Source of the DNA: Nothopassalora personata
Taxonomy: Eukaryota; Ascomycota; Dothideomycetes; Mycosphaerellales; Mycosphaerellaceae
NCBI GenBank assembly: GCA_033816765.1
Contig: CM066287.1
Location: 5,766,001-5,830,000 of the forward strand
Direction: 5' to 3'
DNA length: 64,000 nt
Shown: positions 17,580-28,086 of the stretch, piece by piece
Layout of the letters: every line of letters begins with the position of its first letter
Numbering within the stretch: position 1 is the first letter of the stretch
Position numbers and translations under genes: made by a program
The notes under the pieces: generated by a model
Seen by the model: the letters and a program-made list of their open reading frames with translations, nothing else
The model's database searches: none
Told to the model about the DNA's origin: nothing

Positions 17580-20500
17580 AGGCTCTACCTTTATCGTGCT
17601 ATGTTTACGCTATTAGTTTGATAAGGCTATATAACGCTTTATTAACTGAGTATCCTTTACGGCCTCTAAAGTGGCTTTTCGGTAGCACTTAGTCGGTCTT
17701 AAAAGCGTATTATAGCCTCTCGGCTATTACGCTCTCTATTACTTTACTAATCGTGTTAAGTAAAGCAATTAGTCGGTATCCTACTATCGAGTTTACTAGC
17801 TTATTTAGCTTAGGTAAGCAAACTGTTGTTAAGGTACGTAGTCGTTATAGGTAGTACTAGTTTAATAGGCTTACGTTAAGTAGCCTTATAAGTTCGATAG
17901 CGAATATCGGTAGATCTAGTAGCGTCTCCTTAGGCGGTGTATCTGTCTCTTTATTAAAACCTTTTAGTATAGGTAGCGGCGGTAGTGTTAGCGCCGCCGC
18001 CTTTAGGAGTTCCGCCGGGTACCTGTCTAGGCCTAGTGCTTTACTTATAGCTATTCATTTAATAGCAAGCTAGACCTCGTGTATCGTTAGAGCTAGCATT
18101 AGTATTAGTTAAGGGTACTTAAAGTTTAGCATAATGTCGCTTAAATCGGCCTACCGTTATTAAGGGAAGAATGCTACGTGTAGTAGGTTAGCCTTAGCTA
18201 CGCTTATAGTTACTAGTAGTTATTGTCTATTAACGAGCGTTAGTAGATGTAATCGAGCTAGCTAGCCTTAGTTCTTCTTCCACTTAATAACCCTCTATAG
18301 TTTCTTAAGGTCGCTATCCGTTACTTCTAGTATTTAATAGAAGGTCTTGTCCTTCCATTTACGTATATCCTTAGTGTAGTCCTTCGTAGCCTAGATGTAT
18401 CTCTACTCTAGTCTCTCGTCCGGTCGTCCTTAGTCGCGGAGTCTTCGCACCTGTCTCTTAAGTTGTCGAACCTCCTTTCGTGTATTAGTAAGTGCTTCGG
18501 TAAAGCCGGGCTTAGTTCTCGCTAAATTGTAGCGCGCCGTTAGTACCGCTATTACAATAGCCTCTTTAAGCGCCTCTCGAATCTCATCGAGAGCCTTGTT
18601 GATAGATAGCGGCGTGTCTATTTATTCTTTAATTAAGAGCTTACCGAGATTCTCTTAGAGTTTTCGTTTATTAATCGATTTCCACTTACGTCGTGTCTTT
18701 TCTTTGGGTTCCTTACTACTATGTAGCACGAACTCGAATAATGATTCGATTAGCCGGTAGTCGGAGTTCTATTCATTACCGCCTCCTACTAATATTTTAG
18801 GTGTCTTAAGGGTCTTCGAGTAGAAGACTAGGTCGATTATTAATGTACCTTCGGTAGCCTAATCAAAACGCGTTAGTATACCTAGTAGTATAGCTTAGGT
18901 AAGGTTATAGCCCCTCGCTATTCGGTAGAGCGCGTACCCTCTACCGTTTAGCGTACACTCCGGTGCCTATGCCCGGTAATGTGCGTTAAAGTCGCCTAGT
19001 AGTACTATGTAGTTAGTAGCGTAGTGCGGGATTTGATCGATTATCGCCGTTACTAGCGGTAATGTTGTGTTTAGTAGTTAGTAGACGTAAATAAAGGTAA
19101 TAGGTATTAGTTCTTTAAATACTACCTTACTATATATTCGTCATCGACTATTAGAGCCCACTAGTCTCGCTTCTATCGTTTGTTAATGTATATAGCTATC
19201 CGTACCTCCGAGTTTAGTTAGAACAGTAGCTAGAACTTGTCTTTATATAGGTAATGAGTCATTACTAGCCCTAGTATTCGTTCGTTAAGGTATAGCTCTT
19301 AAATAGCTATAATGTCGTACTCGAGTATCTCTTCATTTTAGAACAAGAGCGTTATTGTGTCGCTACTTCGCTAAACGTTGTATTAAAGGATGTTAATTAA
19401 CGATCCCTCGATCGTTAATTGTTCGTTACCTCGTCGTATTCGGTGTGCGAGTAATTATCGCCCTAGTAGTCGCTATTCGTTAATTAGTAGCCGTTAGCCT
19501 AGCTTAGGGGCTCTATTACTTTGCTCTCCTCGCTACTGTTAGAGGCGTAGTTGCCGTAGGCCTCCTACCCGCTACTATAGTTATCGTTACTATTACGATC
19601 GCTCTATAGCTATCGTTCTTCCTATAGTTTATCTAGGCTACCGTTAAAGCAGTCGTAGTCTTTAGCGGTGATTTCTAAGCGAATAGGTAAAGGTTTACCT
19701 ATGTCTAGTTAGGCGTCGGTAAACTTTAGTAGTGTTAGAGGTGGACGGTTCTCTTTATCTAATCCGCTAAGGTTCGTGTAAGAGCGTGTCTTTCTCGGGC
19801 TACTAGTTAGGCTACCGATAATTAGCTTACGTGCCTTAGCCTTTTCCTTCGATCGTTTGTTAGAGTCGTTCTTTACAACTCGCTGTTTCTTAAAGGCCGC
19901 CGCGTTGTCGTTAGTAAAGTCTAATTAATTGCTCGCCTTCCGTTTAGTGCCTATTACTAGTACTTTAACGCTGTCTCCGATAGAGTCTTCTAATGTTATA
20001 CCGTAAGATTCACCTTAGCTACCGTACGCCTCTTTAGCGGTCAAGTTTTCGTTCTTACCCTTTTTAGATTTAACCGCTTTTAATCGTTCTTAAGCCTTAA
20101 GGCCTTTAGCAATTGCTTTAATGTCTTCGCTACTAAGGTAATCCTTACGCGTCTCTCTAAGTTTGTCGAGGTCTCTCTAGAGCTTTTAGATAGTATCTTA
20201 AAGCTCCGTAGCGTACGCTAGGGTCGGAGTTTAATAGATTAGCCCCGGTGAAGAGCTAGGGAGGGTTCTATCGATAGTTAGCGTTTAGTGAACTTTTAGC
20301 TATTAATCGATTGCCCTCTATGTCTCTTCTAGTAAGGTAGCGCCCGGAACGTTACTATCGCTACTTATTTGCTTATCTCTTAATAGTAGTCTACTATCCG
20401 TTAGCGAGGAGGTGCCCGAATTGCTTAGTATTGGTAGAGACGCGTCTACTAGGGGCGTTAGAAGTTAGGTAGGCTCGACGCGTTATTTACCTATGTCCGC

Positions 20501-20970
20501 ATTCGGAATTGGTGTGTTATGTTACCTAGGTCCCTAGTCCGGGCTATTGTCGGTACTATACCGTTCCTCGATCCGGTTAGTTAGGCCTCCTTAGTTGTTT
20601 TAATATGTAATGGCTCTCGGTATCTATGCGTTTACCGGGTCTCGAGGGCCGCCTATATACTGCTGTTACTACGAGATTAGTTAAGTCCTTCGAGGACTAT
20701 AGACATCGTGCCTATAAGGGAGCTTTGCTTTCCTCGTTACAATCTCCGCCCGCGCCTTTCGCCTAGCCGGACAGCTTTCGCTAAAGGCCGTATATACGTA
20801 GCTACAGTTAGCGCATTACTATGTATTAGTTAAGCAGTCTTTTATTCCGTAATGCCTACTAGCGCATTTCCCGCATCGTGTTATCGCCGTACAACGGGCT
20901 CTATTGTGATTATATTAGAGGCAATTGAAGCACTATAATAGACGACACTACCCGTAAAATAGTTTACCGT
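17580..20970 (-). pseudogene. LINE (Tad1/I-like) ORF1 end, endonuclease and RT start, RIP-decayed
   Basis: The minus strand carries three zinc-knuckle-like clusters near 20790-20935 (CFNCL, then CGKCASRHYGIKDC), typical of the ORF1 C-terminus. Next come an APE-type endonuclease with GDFNAHY near 18976-18996, and reverse transcriptase sequence leading left into element 3's insertion site at 17575-17579. Frames are full of TAG/TAA. The LINE continues right of element 2 at 28276 and left of element 3 at 9228. Confidence 0.82.
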
Positions 20971-21154
20971 TGTAAGGGCGCGCGTACCATAGGGTCCGAA
21001 TGAGATAGTTGTTGTTCTACGAAGCTACGAAAGAGGAGCGCGAGGCGCGGCGGATAGATAAAGCATCGCCAAGCCGCGCTAACCCGATGCGGAAGGTCCG
21101 AGGTTCCGCCGGGACGACGCATCGTCAGTGAAGGGTCGCGGGCTGCCCGTGACA
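20971..21154 (-). repeat. 3' LTR of element 2
   Basis: 184 bp, TGTAAGGG...CCGTGACA, matches 28087-28270. The pol stop codon is inside it (21079-21081). Confidence 0.95.
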
Positions 21155-24100
21155 GTACCCCCCCTCTCAAAACTCGTCTCAGTCCTCTGAGCGTTCAGTC
21201 CATTAACTCGCCTATCCATCGTCTTGTGCGGCCACTTATCACCCTTGCCTGTCGAACTCCATAATCGTGCAAACGTCCAATCGTCTTCAAGGTCGTCCTC
21301 CATCTCTGTCACTACTGCTGCGGCTTGCGCATCAGACTCTGTTTGCTCATACTGCTGGCACGCCCAGGGCCTAAGCCCCTCTTCGGCGAACGCTCGCGTC
21401 TGATCCTTTTGACCAAGGTTGGGTATCAATGCAGGCTCTGCAGGGTTCGCTAGAACATCGGTACAACTGTCTGTTCTGTCGTAGAGCTGAGGGCGGCGGC
21501 TTGCACCGTGATCCTCAGTTGGGACGACGGACTTTCCTGTAACCTGATCATCGTAGCGGTGCGTAGTGAACATGCGCTGACCAGATTCTATCAGAGGCAA
21601 GGCTCGGCTAGGCTTATTTGTGGCGGTGTCTCTGTCGACCCTGATCGTGTTAAGTCCGAGCACCTCATTGACTGGAGACCAGTCAGATGGCGTTGCGAAG
21701 CCCTGAGGCGTGGGCAAATCCGGCCGGCTGTGGTGAAAGTCCGCAAGAGCGGCGGCTGCCCTCACAAACAGGTCCTCTGCAGGTTGCCAAGTCTCTCCGG
21801 CCTCCATATCCTGATAGCCAGTCCATCGCACCTTGTACCAAGTGTCCACCTTGCGCTTCTTTCCCTTCTTCACTTTGCCTGCGCGCTTCCGCGTGTACAT
21901 GTCCAAGATCTTGTCCACCTCATATTCTGGTGCCGGGGCTGTGACTGTGACATCGGCGACTGCGTCAGCTGCAGTTGTGTCGGGTTCGATGGCCACTGGC
22001 GGCGGCGGTGCCAGGTGCTGTCCCTCGAGCGGTGGGAGATCGGGGTTGTCGGCTCGCTGTAACAGGGAGGTGTGGAAGCAATTATCGAGTCCGCTCAATG
22101 CATCCGACAGGTTCAGCTTGTATGACAGCCTAGCGGGCATCACCTCCGTGATCTGGTACGGTCCTGCATATCTGCGGTCCAGCTTCTTGGATGGTCGAGT
22201 GGTGCGAATGTTCTTCGTGCTTAGATACACCCAGTCGCCAACCTTGTAGTCTGGTGGGATGCTTCGGTGCCTGTTTGCTGCTTCGGCTTGCAGCGCCTGT
22301 GACATCCTCATGTTCTCTTGAAGATTGCGATGTAGCTCACAGATGCGTTTCGCGAAGGCTTCGGCTGACTTGCTGTCGAGTCGCTGAAGGGTTGTCATGT
22401 GTCGGTCCTTGCCTGCTTGCAAATCGATACGCTCGGTGAACTCTGGGTTATATCCAACATTGGCGTAGAACGGTGACACTCCAGTGGTCTCCGACACTCG
22501 GTTGTTAATAGCGAACTGCGCTAAGCACAGCCAGTCGGCCCAGTCGCTCTGTGCCTCATTCGTGAAGGTGCGTAAGTACTGTTCCATCTCTTGGTTAGTG
22601 CGTTCTGATTGCCCATCCGTTTCAGGGTGGTAGGAGGAACTCAGCTTCCTGCTGATGCGCAGCATCTTGCATAGGCGCTTCCAGAAAGTGGCGATGAACT
22701 GCTTTCCGCGATCAGACGTGATGGTTTCTGGGAGGCCATGCCGGGTGAACACGTGCTTTAAGAAAAGTCGCGCCGCGTTCTGCGCTGTCATCGCGCCGAT
22801 GGGTATCAGTTCCACTTCCTTAGTGAGTCTGTCGGTGACTGTCATAACATTGGTGTAAGTCATGCCGTCGAGTTCGCTTGGTGGCAGGTCAACCACAAAG
22901 TCAACTGCGATGTGTTGCCAAGGTCGTTCTGGCACCGAAAGTGGGTGCAGTAATCCAGGTGGCTGGGTATGCACAGATTTCGTCGTGCGGCACCTGCGGC
23001 AATTCGCGTTGTATCTGCGCACAGATCTAGCCAAACCAGGCCAGTAGAATTCACGTGCAACGAGCTCGTAGGTGCGGGCTCTGCCTGGGTGACCGGCCGC
23101 TGGGGTGTCATGGTTCATCTTGACTATCCGAGTGCGGAGCTTCTGGTCCTCTGGCACCCATAGACTCCAGTCATTATACTGGTTACGGACGTACAGCAGG
23201 TCCCCTTCGACCTTGCAGTGTACTGGATGCACCTTCGCTTTCTGAAGGAGTGCTGGGGTCTCGCCCTTCTGCAGGGCTCTAATAGCTGACTTCAGGTCTG
23301 CATCCGCGGCATAAGCCATTGTCATTCTGTACTCGAGTTCGGCTTCCTGTTCCGTCTCGGATGCTGTCTGCGTCTGCGTGGACGGTATGAATTCGGTGGC
23401 CTCCGGGTTCAGGGCTTCCTCAATTGGTGCGGTAGGTGTGTTCTTAACAGGTGCAACATCCTCAGCCGCATCTTCGACAGTTGCGCGCATCGAGTCGATC
23501 TTAAGAAATCGCTCAGGCGGCAGCAACGTCTGATGCTGATGCTGATTTCGCGGATCGTCCACCCCCTGCGGAAGGTCCTGGCTGCGTCTCGTGAGGCTGT
23601 CAGGCTTTGTGCCTTGGACACCTGGTCGATAGACAATACGGAAGTTGAACTGGGACAGGAATTCGGCCCAACGTGCCTGGCGCCGATTCAGCTGCTTAAT
23701 GGTCATAAAGTACTCCAAGTTCTTGTGATCCGTGAACACCTTCACGGGTTCGATGGTGTCATCATCCGCCTCGCAGGCCAACTCCGGGCGCCATTCCTCG
23801 AAGGCCTTAATAATCGCTAGAAGCTCCTTGTCATAAATCTCATAGTTGCATTCCTGCGGGCTCAGCTTCTTTGAATAGAATGCTACAGGGTGAAGCACGC
23901 CTTCCTCGTCGTACTGAGAAAGCACTCCGGCGTTCACGAAATCTGATGAGTCCGTTTCGACTACTGTTTGCCTACCGGGCACATAGTGTGCGAGCATACC
24001 GGCTTTGCTGAATGCTGCCTTCAGAGCGTCAAATGCTGCTTGGCATGCTGGTGTCCAGTCAACCCTGCGATTCTTGTGATTACTAGGTCCATTTGACTTG

Positions 24101-25902
24101 GTCAATTCGGTCAGCGGCGCTGCGAGGCGTGAGAAGGCCTCGATGAACCGTCTGTAAAAGTTGGCGAATCCGAGGAACGCCTGCACATCCTTGAGGTTGG
24201 AAGGTGCTTCCCATGACTGGATACATTCAAGCTTCTCTGGGTCCATTTCGATGCCATCTGGGGTGATAATAAGTCCCAGGTACTTAACTCGCTGCTGGTG
24301 GAACTCGCACTTGTCGATGTCGACCGTCAGTCCGGCATCCCTCAATTTTGCTAGTACCTTGCGCACATGTTCGATGTGCTCCTCCAGTGTGTCGCTAAAA
24401 ATTAAAACGTCGTCCAGGTACGCGGAGACGAAGTCATCCAGGTGTTCTTGTAACACGCTGTTAATGTATGACTGAAACGACGCAGGGCCATTGCATAGGC
24501 CGAATGGTAACACAAGACATTCGTACACCCCATATCGTGTAGCGAATGCTGTAAGCCATTCGTGCCCTTCTGCAATGCGAAGCTTGTTGAAGGCTGCGAC
24601 GATGTCCAGCTTCGTGAAGTACCTCTTGCCGTGCATGCGGTTCAGTGTCTCTTGGATTAGCGGTATAGGGTACCTGTTCTTGATAGTGATCGCATTGAGT
24701 CCTCGGTAGTCGATGCACACGCGCAGTCCACCGCCTGGCTTTCTGACTACCAGTACTGGTGCCGGCGATTGGCTCGTCTTCTGTCCTGCTGGCCGGACTT
24801 TGCCTTGTTGCTCCTGTTCGGTGACCCACTTCTTGACTGCTTCATTCTCCTGAGGCGCCAGTCCGTAGGGCTTACGGTATGGCGGTTCTTGGGGCCCATC
24901 AGGCTTGATGTGAATTTCGTGGTCGATTCCAGGTCTGTGAGGAGGAAGTCCTTCATGGTCTTTCGCTGAGAATGCATCTACGAGATCATGGTATTCTGGT
25001 GGGAGCTTCTCCTTCGGGTTATGGTTGAACTCCTTGTTCAGGAACTGATCCAAGTCATCAGCTGCCATTGCGCTCAGCTTGATCTCACCATCGCCTTCTT
25101 CGTCCTCTTTGCCGGTAGATAGTATGTAGAAACATTCAGCGCCAGGTCGGTGCGCGTACATCTCGAAGGCGCGCTGCGTGACGCCTATACACTCGACTTC
25201 CTCATCATCGTCGTACAGGCCCATCGAGGATAGGTTCAGTTCTGCTTCTGCCCCTCCTGCCGTGAAGCTGCGATCATCGGTGAAGGGCTCTGGTCCATAT
25301 TTCATTGCTTCCTTACGTTGTCGGTGTCGATGGTTCAGGGACTGGACTGTTGTCGATGTCTTGTTCTTAAGACAGTGACCAAAGCAGTAGTCTGATCTGA
25401 GTGCCACTTCACCGGTCTCCCAGAAGATGTTTGGGTTGTGCGTGCTCAGCCACGGCAGGCCCAGGACGATGTCGTATTCGAGGTCGGTTATGTAGCATAG
25501 CATTTGCTCGTGATGACCGTCGATATCAACATCGACGAGGGCTACGTGCGTGATGCGACGTGCAGCAGCCTTACCATCCCCAAGGGTCAGGTTCTTGTTG
25601 CGCACAAGGGGTATCAAGGGTATTCTGTGTTTGCGTGTGAACTTCCAGTCGAGAAAGAGAGAGGTGGAAGCAGAGTCTACAAGGCCTCGTGCCTTCCCAT
25701 GCTGTATCATTACTGGGAGTACTATGTGAGGGTGTACATCTGGTTGCTGCGGCTCCAATGCGCAGGCCGATATCTTCAGCTCCTCACCATAGTCTGTATC
25801 CGTGTCTTGCTCTTGCACTCTGTGTCTCTCAATCTCATGCTCTTTCTGTCCTTGGTTGTTCGGTTGACCACTGTCTGCCACGCTTAGGCAGTGGCCTCGC
25901 CA
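21079..25902 (-). CDS. Pol polyprotein of element 2 (about 1600 aa), by -1 frameshift from gag
   Basis: The pol frame has no ATG near its start; the first in-frame GTG is 25881. It is open back to the slippery site at 25902-25908, in the -1 frame relative to gag. Domains: aspartic protease LVDSAST near residue 67 (numbered from 25881); reverse transcriptase with YLDD near 485; RNase H (VVETDSSDF) near 640; integrase HHCC near 920-965 and D-D-E core (DFVVDLPP, TSDRGKQF, YHPETDGQSERTNQE); GPY-type region; chromodomain near 1320-1380 (YEVDKIL...YKVRWTGYQDMEAGETWQP). A 220-residue acidic C-terminal tail without a known domain follows. Its last 25 residues are encoded by the 3' LTR. Confidence 0.95.
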   Translation of the reverse strand, partial: WRGHCLSVADSGQPNNQGQKEHEIERHRVQEQDTDTDYGEELKISACALEPQQPDVHPHIVLPVMIQHGKARGLVDSASTSLFLDWKFTRKHRIPLIPLVRNKNLTLGDGKAAARRITHVALVDVDIDGHHEQMLCYITDLEYDIVLGLPWLSTHNPNIFWETGEVALRSDYCFGHCLKNKTSTTVQSLNHRHRQRKEAMKYGPEPFTDDRSFTAGGAEAELNLSSMGLYDDDEEVECIGVTQRAFEMYAHRPGAECFYILSTGKEDEEGDGEIKLSAMAADDLDQFLNKEFNHNPKEKLPPEYHDLVDAFSAKDHEGLPPHRPGIDHEIHIKPDGPQEPPYRKPYGLAPQENEAVKKWVTEQEQQGKVRPAGQKTSQSPAPVLVVRKPGGGLRVCIDYRGLNAITIKNRYPIPLIQETLNRMHGKRYFTKLDIVAAFNKLRIAEGHEWLTAFATRYGVYECLVLPFGLCNGPASFQSYINSVLQEHLDDFVSAYLDDVLIFSDTLEEHIEHVRKVLAKLRDAGLTVDIDKCEFHQQRVKYLGLIITPDGIEMDPEKLECIQSWEAPSNLKDVQAFLGFANFYRRFIEAFSRLAAPLTELTKSNGPSNHKNRRVDWTPACQAAFDALKAAFSKAGMLAHYVPGRQTVVETDSSDFVNAGVLSQYDEEGVLHPVAFYSKKLSPQECNYEIYDKELLAIIKAFEEWRPELACEADDDTIEPVKVFTDHKNLEYFMTIKQLNRRQARWAEFLSQFNFRIVYRPGVQGTKPDSLTRRSQDLPQGVDDPRNQHQHQTLLPPERFLKIDSMRATVEDAAEDVAPVKNTPTAPIEEALNPEATEFIPSTQTQTASETEQEAELEYRMTMAYAADADLKSAIRALQKGETPALLQKAKVHPVHCKVEGDLLYVRNQYNDWSLWVPEDQKLRTRIVKMNHDTPAAGHPGRARTYELVAREFYWPGLARSVRRYNANCRRCRTTKSVHTQPPGLLHPLSVPERPWQHIAVDFVVDLPPSELDGMTYTNVMTVTDRLTKEVELIPIGAMTAQNAARLFLKHVFTRHGLPETITSDRGKQFIATFWKRLCKMLRISRKLSSSYHPETDGQSERTNQEMEQYLRTFTNEAQSDWADWLCLAQFAINNRVSETTGVSPFYANVGYNPEFTERIDLQAGKDRHMTTLQRLDSKSAEAFAKRICELHRNLQENMRMSQALQAEAANRHRSIPPDYKVGDWVYLSTKNIRTTRPSKKLDRRYAGPYQITEVMPARLSYKLNLSDALSGLDNCFHTSLLQRADNPDLPPLEGQHLAPPPPVAIEPDTTAADAVADVTVTAPAPEYEVDKILDMYTRKRAGKVKKGKKRKVDTWYKVRWTGYQDMEAGETWQPAEDLFVRAAAALADFHHSRPDLPTPQGFATPSDWSPVNEVLGLNTIRVDRDTATNKPSRALPLIESGQRMFTTHRYDDQVTGKSVVPTEDHGASRRPQLYDRTDSCTDVLANPAEPALIPNLGQKDQTRAFAEEGLRPWACQQYEQTESDAQAAAVVTEMEDDLEDDWTFARLWSSTGKGDKWPHKTMDRRVNGLNAQRTETSFERGGTVTGSPRPFTDDASSRRNLGPSASG
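21158..21169 (-). promoter_or_regulatory. Polypurine tract of element 2
   Basis: Plus-strand CCCCCCCTCTC, three bases inside the 3' LTR, same core as in element 1 and the small element. It lies inside the pol coding sequence. Confidence 0.75.
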
Positions 25903-27917
25903 TTTCCCTGCCCGGCGGCCAGGGAACTGAGGTTGGTGTTGCCTCCGTTGTTGTTACGCGGGCGCGGTGGGCGATAGTCGCCGTCGTAGCCATACATCGG
26001 GCACTCGGTATTGCTGGATAAGTGGGGTCCGGTGCGGCATCGGTAGCACTTGCCCTGCTTCTTCAATTCCTCGCGACCCTCATAGTTGAGCGGTGGGAGG
26101 TCCCGAAGGTGAGCTGGCAAGTCTTCCTTCTTCTTGGTGCCTACGTACTGTGGTGGGCGCTGAACGACGGCGCCGGCAGCACCAGCGGCTGCAGCTGCAG
26201 CTGTGTTGCCCTGGTTCTGGTTGCCGTTGCCGTTGCCATTCTGGTTGCCTCCTCCATTGCCGCGTGGGCGGTTGTTGTTCTCTTGAGGGTACAGCTGCTC
26301 GGTCTCGTAGAACTGCTCGTCCAGTGCAGTGCACTCTTCGATCACGTCCTGCATGCTGTTCAGACGTCGGTCCACCTCGCGGTCTCCGAAGGTCTTGATG
26401 TAGTAGCGCTTGTTGAGGCGTGTGCGGAACAGCATCAACTCGGTCTCGTCACTCCAGTCAACCCATGCCCTCAGCTTGGAATAGCGTGCGAAGAATGGGA
26501 CGAAGTTCTCCTTCTGAGCCTGTTTGCAGGTAGTGATGTCCACTGCAGCCTTGGTGGCCTCGTTGCGGACGCCGTACTGTCGAGTCATCCAGTCCAACAG
26601 TTCTTCGCCAGTCATGAACTCGTTGAAAGCCTGGTGCCCGGGGATGGGGATGCGAGGCTTCACAGTCTTCTGCACCTCACCGTCCGTCCATCCATACAGG
26701 AAGCGTAGGGCGTCCTGTTCAGTGCGGAACGTCGCGACTGTCAACTTCAGCAGGATGCTTGTGTACCAGCTGTCATAAGTCGGGTCGTCATCGTTCTTGA
26801 ACTTCTTTGGGTCAGGCACACCCTTGCCGATCTTCATGCTGCGGTCGAGGGTGGGGTCGATGTTGATGAGACGCTCCGGCAGGTCCACGAGAGGTGTCTG
26901 CTGCGTGCGGTTGCTGCGACCACCGCCTGACCGCTGCGTGCCTTGTGTGCCTTGGCGCTCATCACGACGTGGTCGGTCATGGTCACGACCACGGCGATCC
27001 CTGTCCTTGTCTCCATTGCCATCGTCATCATCGTCTCCTCCGCCACCTCCTCCTGCTGCCGCCTCACGGTACCGACGCTGGAGCACCTCGAGTGAGGTCT
27101 CGCGGGGTGGTGGTGATCGTGGGCGTGAGCGTGGGCGCGAGCGCGAACGACGTCCTCGTGCCTGGTCCTCTGCTGCTTGCAGACGGACCTTCAGGTCATC
27201 AACCTCAGCTTGTAATGCCTGGCTCTTCTTCTTCTCCGAGTCGGTGATATCGGCGAACTGCTGACATAGCTCGTTCGCATCCTTGTACTTCTTCTCGACA
27301 GCCTTGAGTTTGAGGGTGTCGGCGTTCTTATTCTTAAGGTCCTGGGCCATCTTCGCGAGGGCGGTCTGTTCGGTCTTGAGCATCCCGTGGATGCGATCGT
27401 ACTCGGCATACAGCGTACGGTACTGCTTGTTCTGAAGTGCATTGGCGCGTTGCATCACATCGAGTTGTTGGCTAGATATGATGGCAGTGTTGAATCCTCG
27501 TAGCACGAAATCGTGGACGGTCTTCGGGTGTTCCTTGGTCAGTGTGGCCAGGTCTTCGGCGGTGATGTTCTGGAAGTCGGCGGCAGCGATGTGTTCGGCT
27601 TCGTCGTGTGAAATGAAGACTGGTGTGTCCTCCTCTTCTCCCACCCTGGGCTCGAAGAGTTCTGTGAAATCAAGCTCACCGTTCTGCTCCCTGTCTTGTG
27701 CTTTGTTCCATGCCTTGTCCAGCTCTTGCTGAAGCGCGACACCGGTGTCAACTGTGACTCGCCGAGTGTCGTCTCCTTGTGTCTGACTGTCGAAACTGGA
27801 GAGGTCGGGGAAAAGAGAGGTGCGCTTGCCTTGTGTCTGTGACTGCTGGGAAGTCATGTTGTTTCCTTCAACGCGGCCTGTTGCTGAGGCCTTTGGTGCG
27901 TTGGTTTCCTTGGGCAT
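25884..27917 (-). CDS. Gag protein of element 2 (677 aa)
   Basis: Starts at ATG 27917, 169 bp inside the 5' LTR. Contains a long coiled-coil (about residues 160-230), an Arg/Ser- and Pro-rich stretch (about 235-290), a Gly/Asp-rich linker, a capsid-like region (about 345-560), an Asn/Gly/Gln- and Ala-rich linker, and a C-terminal zinc knuckle near 620. The knuckle CYRCRTGPHLSSNTEC has six residues instead of four between His and the last Cys. It should form the virus-like particle and bind the RNA. The stop TAA (25886-25884) lies 16 bases downstream of the frameshift heptamer. Confidence 0.93.
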   Translation of the reverse strand: MPKETNAPKASATGRVEGNNMTSQQSQTQGKRTSLFPDLSSFDSQTQGDDTRRVTVDTGVALQQELDKAWNKAQDREQNGELDFTELFEPRVGEEEDTPVFISHDEAEHIAAADFQNITAEDLATLTKEHPKTVHDFVLRGFNTAIISSQQLDVMQRANALQNKQYRTLYAEYDRIHGMLKTEQTALAKMAQDLKNKNADTLKLKAVEKKYKDANELCQQFADITDSEKKKSQALQAEVDDLKVRLQAAEDQARGRRSRSRPRSRPRSPPPRETSLEVLQRRYREAAAGGGGGGDDDDDGNGDKDRDRRGRDHDRPRRDERQGTQGTQRSGGGRSNRTQQTPLVDLPERLINIDPTLDRSMKIGKGVPDPKKFKNDDDPTYDSWYTSILLKLTVATFRTEQDALRFLYGWTDGEVQKTVKPRIPIPGHQAFNEFMTGEELLDWMTRQYGVRNEATKAAVDITTCKQAQKENFVPFFARYSKLRAWVDWSDETELMLFRTRLNKRYYIKTFGDREVDRRLNSMQDVIEECTALDEQFYETEQLYPQENNNRPRGNGGGNQNGNGNGNQNQGNTAAAAAAGAAGAVVQRPPQYVGTKKKEDLPAHLRDLPPLNYEGREELKKQGKCYRCRTGPHLSSNTECPMYGYDGDYRPPRPRNNNGGNTNLSSLAAGQGNGEATA
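25902..25908 (-). promoter_or_regulatory. -1 ribosomal frameshift slippery site (gag-pol)
   Basis: Heptamer GGGAAAT on the minus strand, positioned exactly G GGA AAT in the gag frame (X XXY YYZ). A one-base backward slip leads into the open pol frame with no stop before the protease. GC-rich sequence downstream could form the stimulating structure, but I did not fold it. Confidence 0.75.
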
Positions 27918-28075
27918 CTGTTGCTTAGTGCCTTACCGTGTTCCGTGTTCTGAATCCGTTTGCCTCTGTTGCGATGTTGCGAGTCGCGAGTTCTGTATCT
28001 ACGCCGTGCGCGGTTCTGTGAGTCTGTTCCTGTTGTTACGCGTCCCTTACCTGGATCCGCGATCTGGGTAGGGAG

Positions 28076-28084
28076 GTAGAACAA
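28076..28084 (-). promoter_or_regulatory. Self-priming primer-binding site of element 2
   Basis: Plus-strand GTAGAACAA, two bases inside the 5' LTR. The complement TTGTTCTAC lies in the LTR at 28128-28136 (9-nt match), consistent with Tf1-type self-priming and a transcript start near 28136. Confidence 0.65.
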
Positions 28085-28086
28085 AC

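Noticed and set aside
26022..26708. 228-codon plus-strand frame opposite element 2 gag
   Set aside because: Shadow of the low-complexity Gln/Asn/Ala region of gag; composition is hydrophobic only because of the complementary codons.
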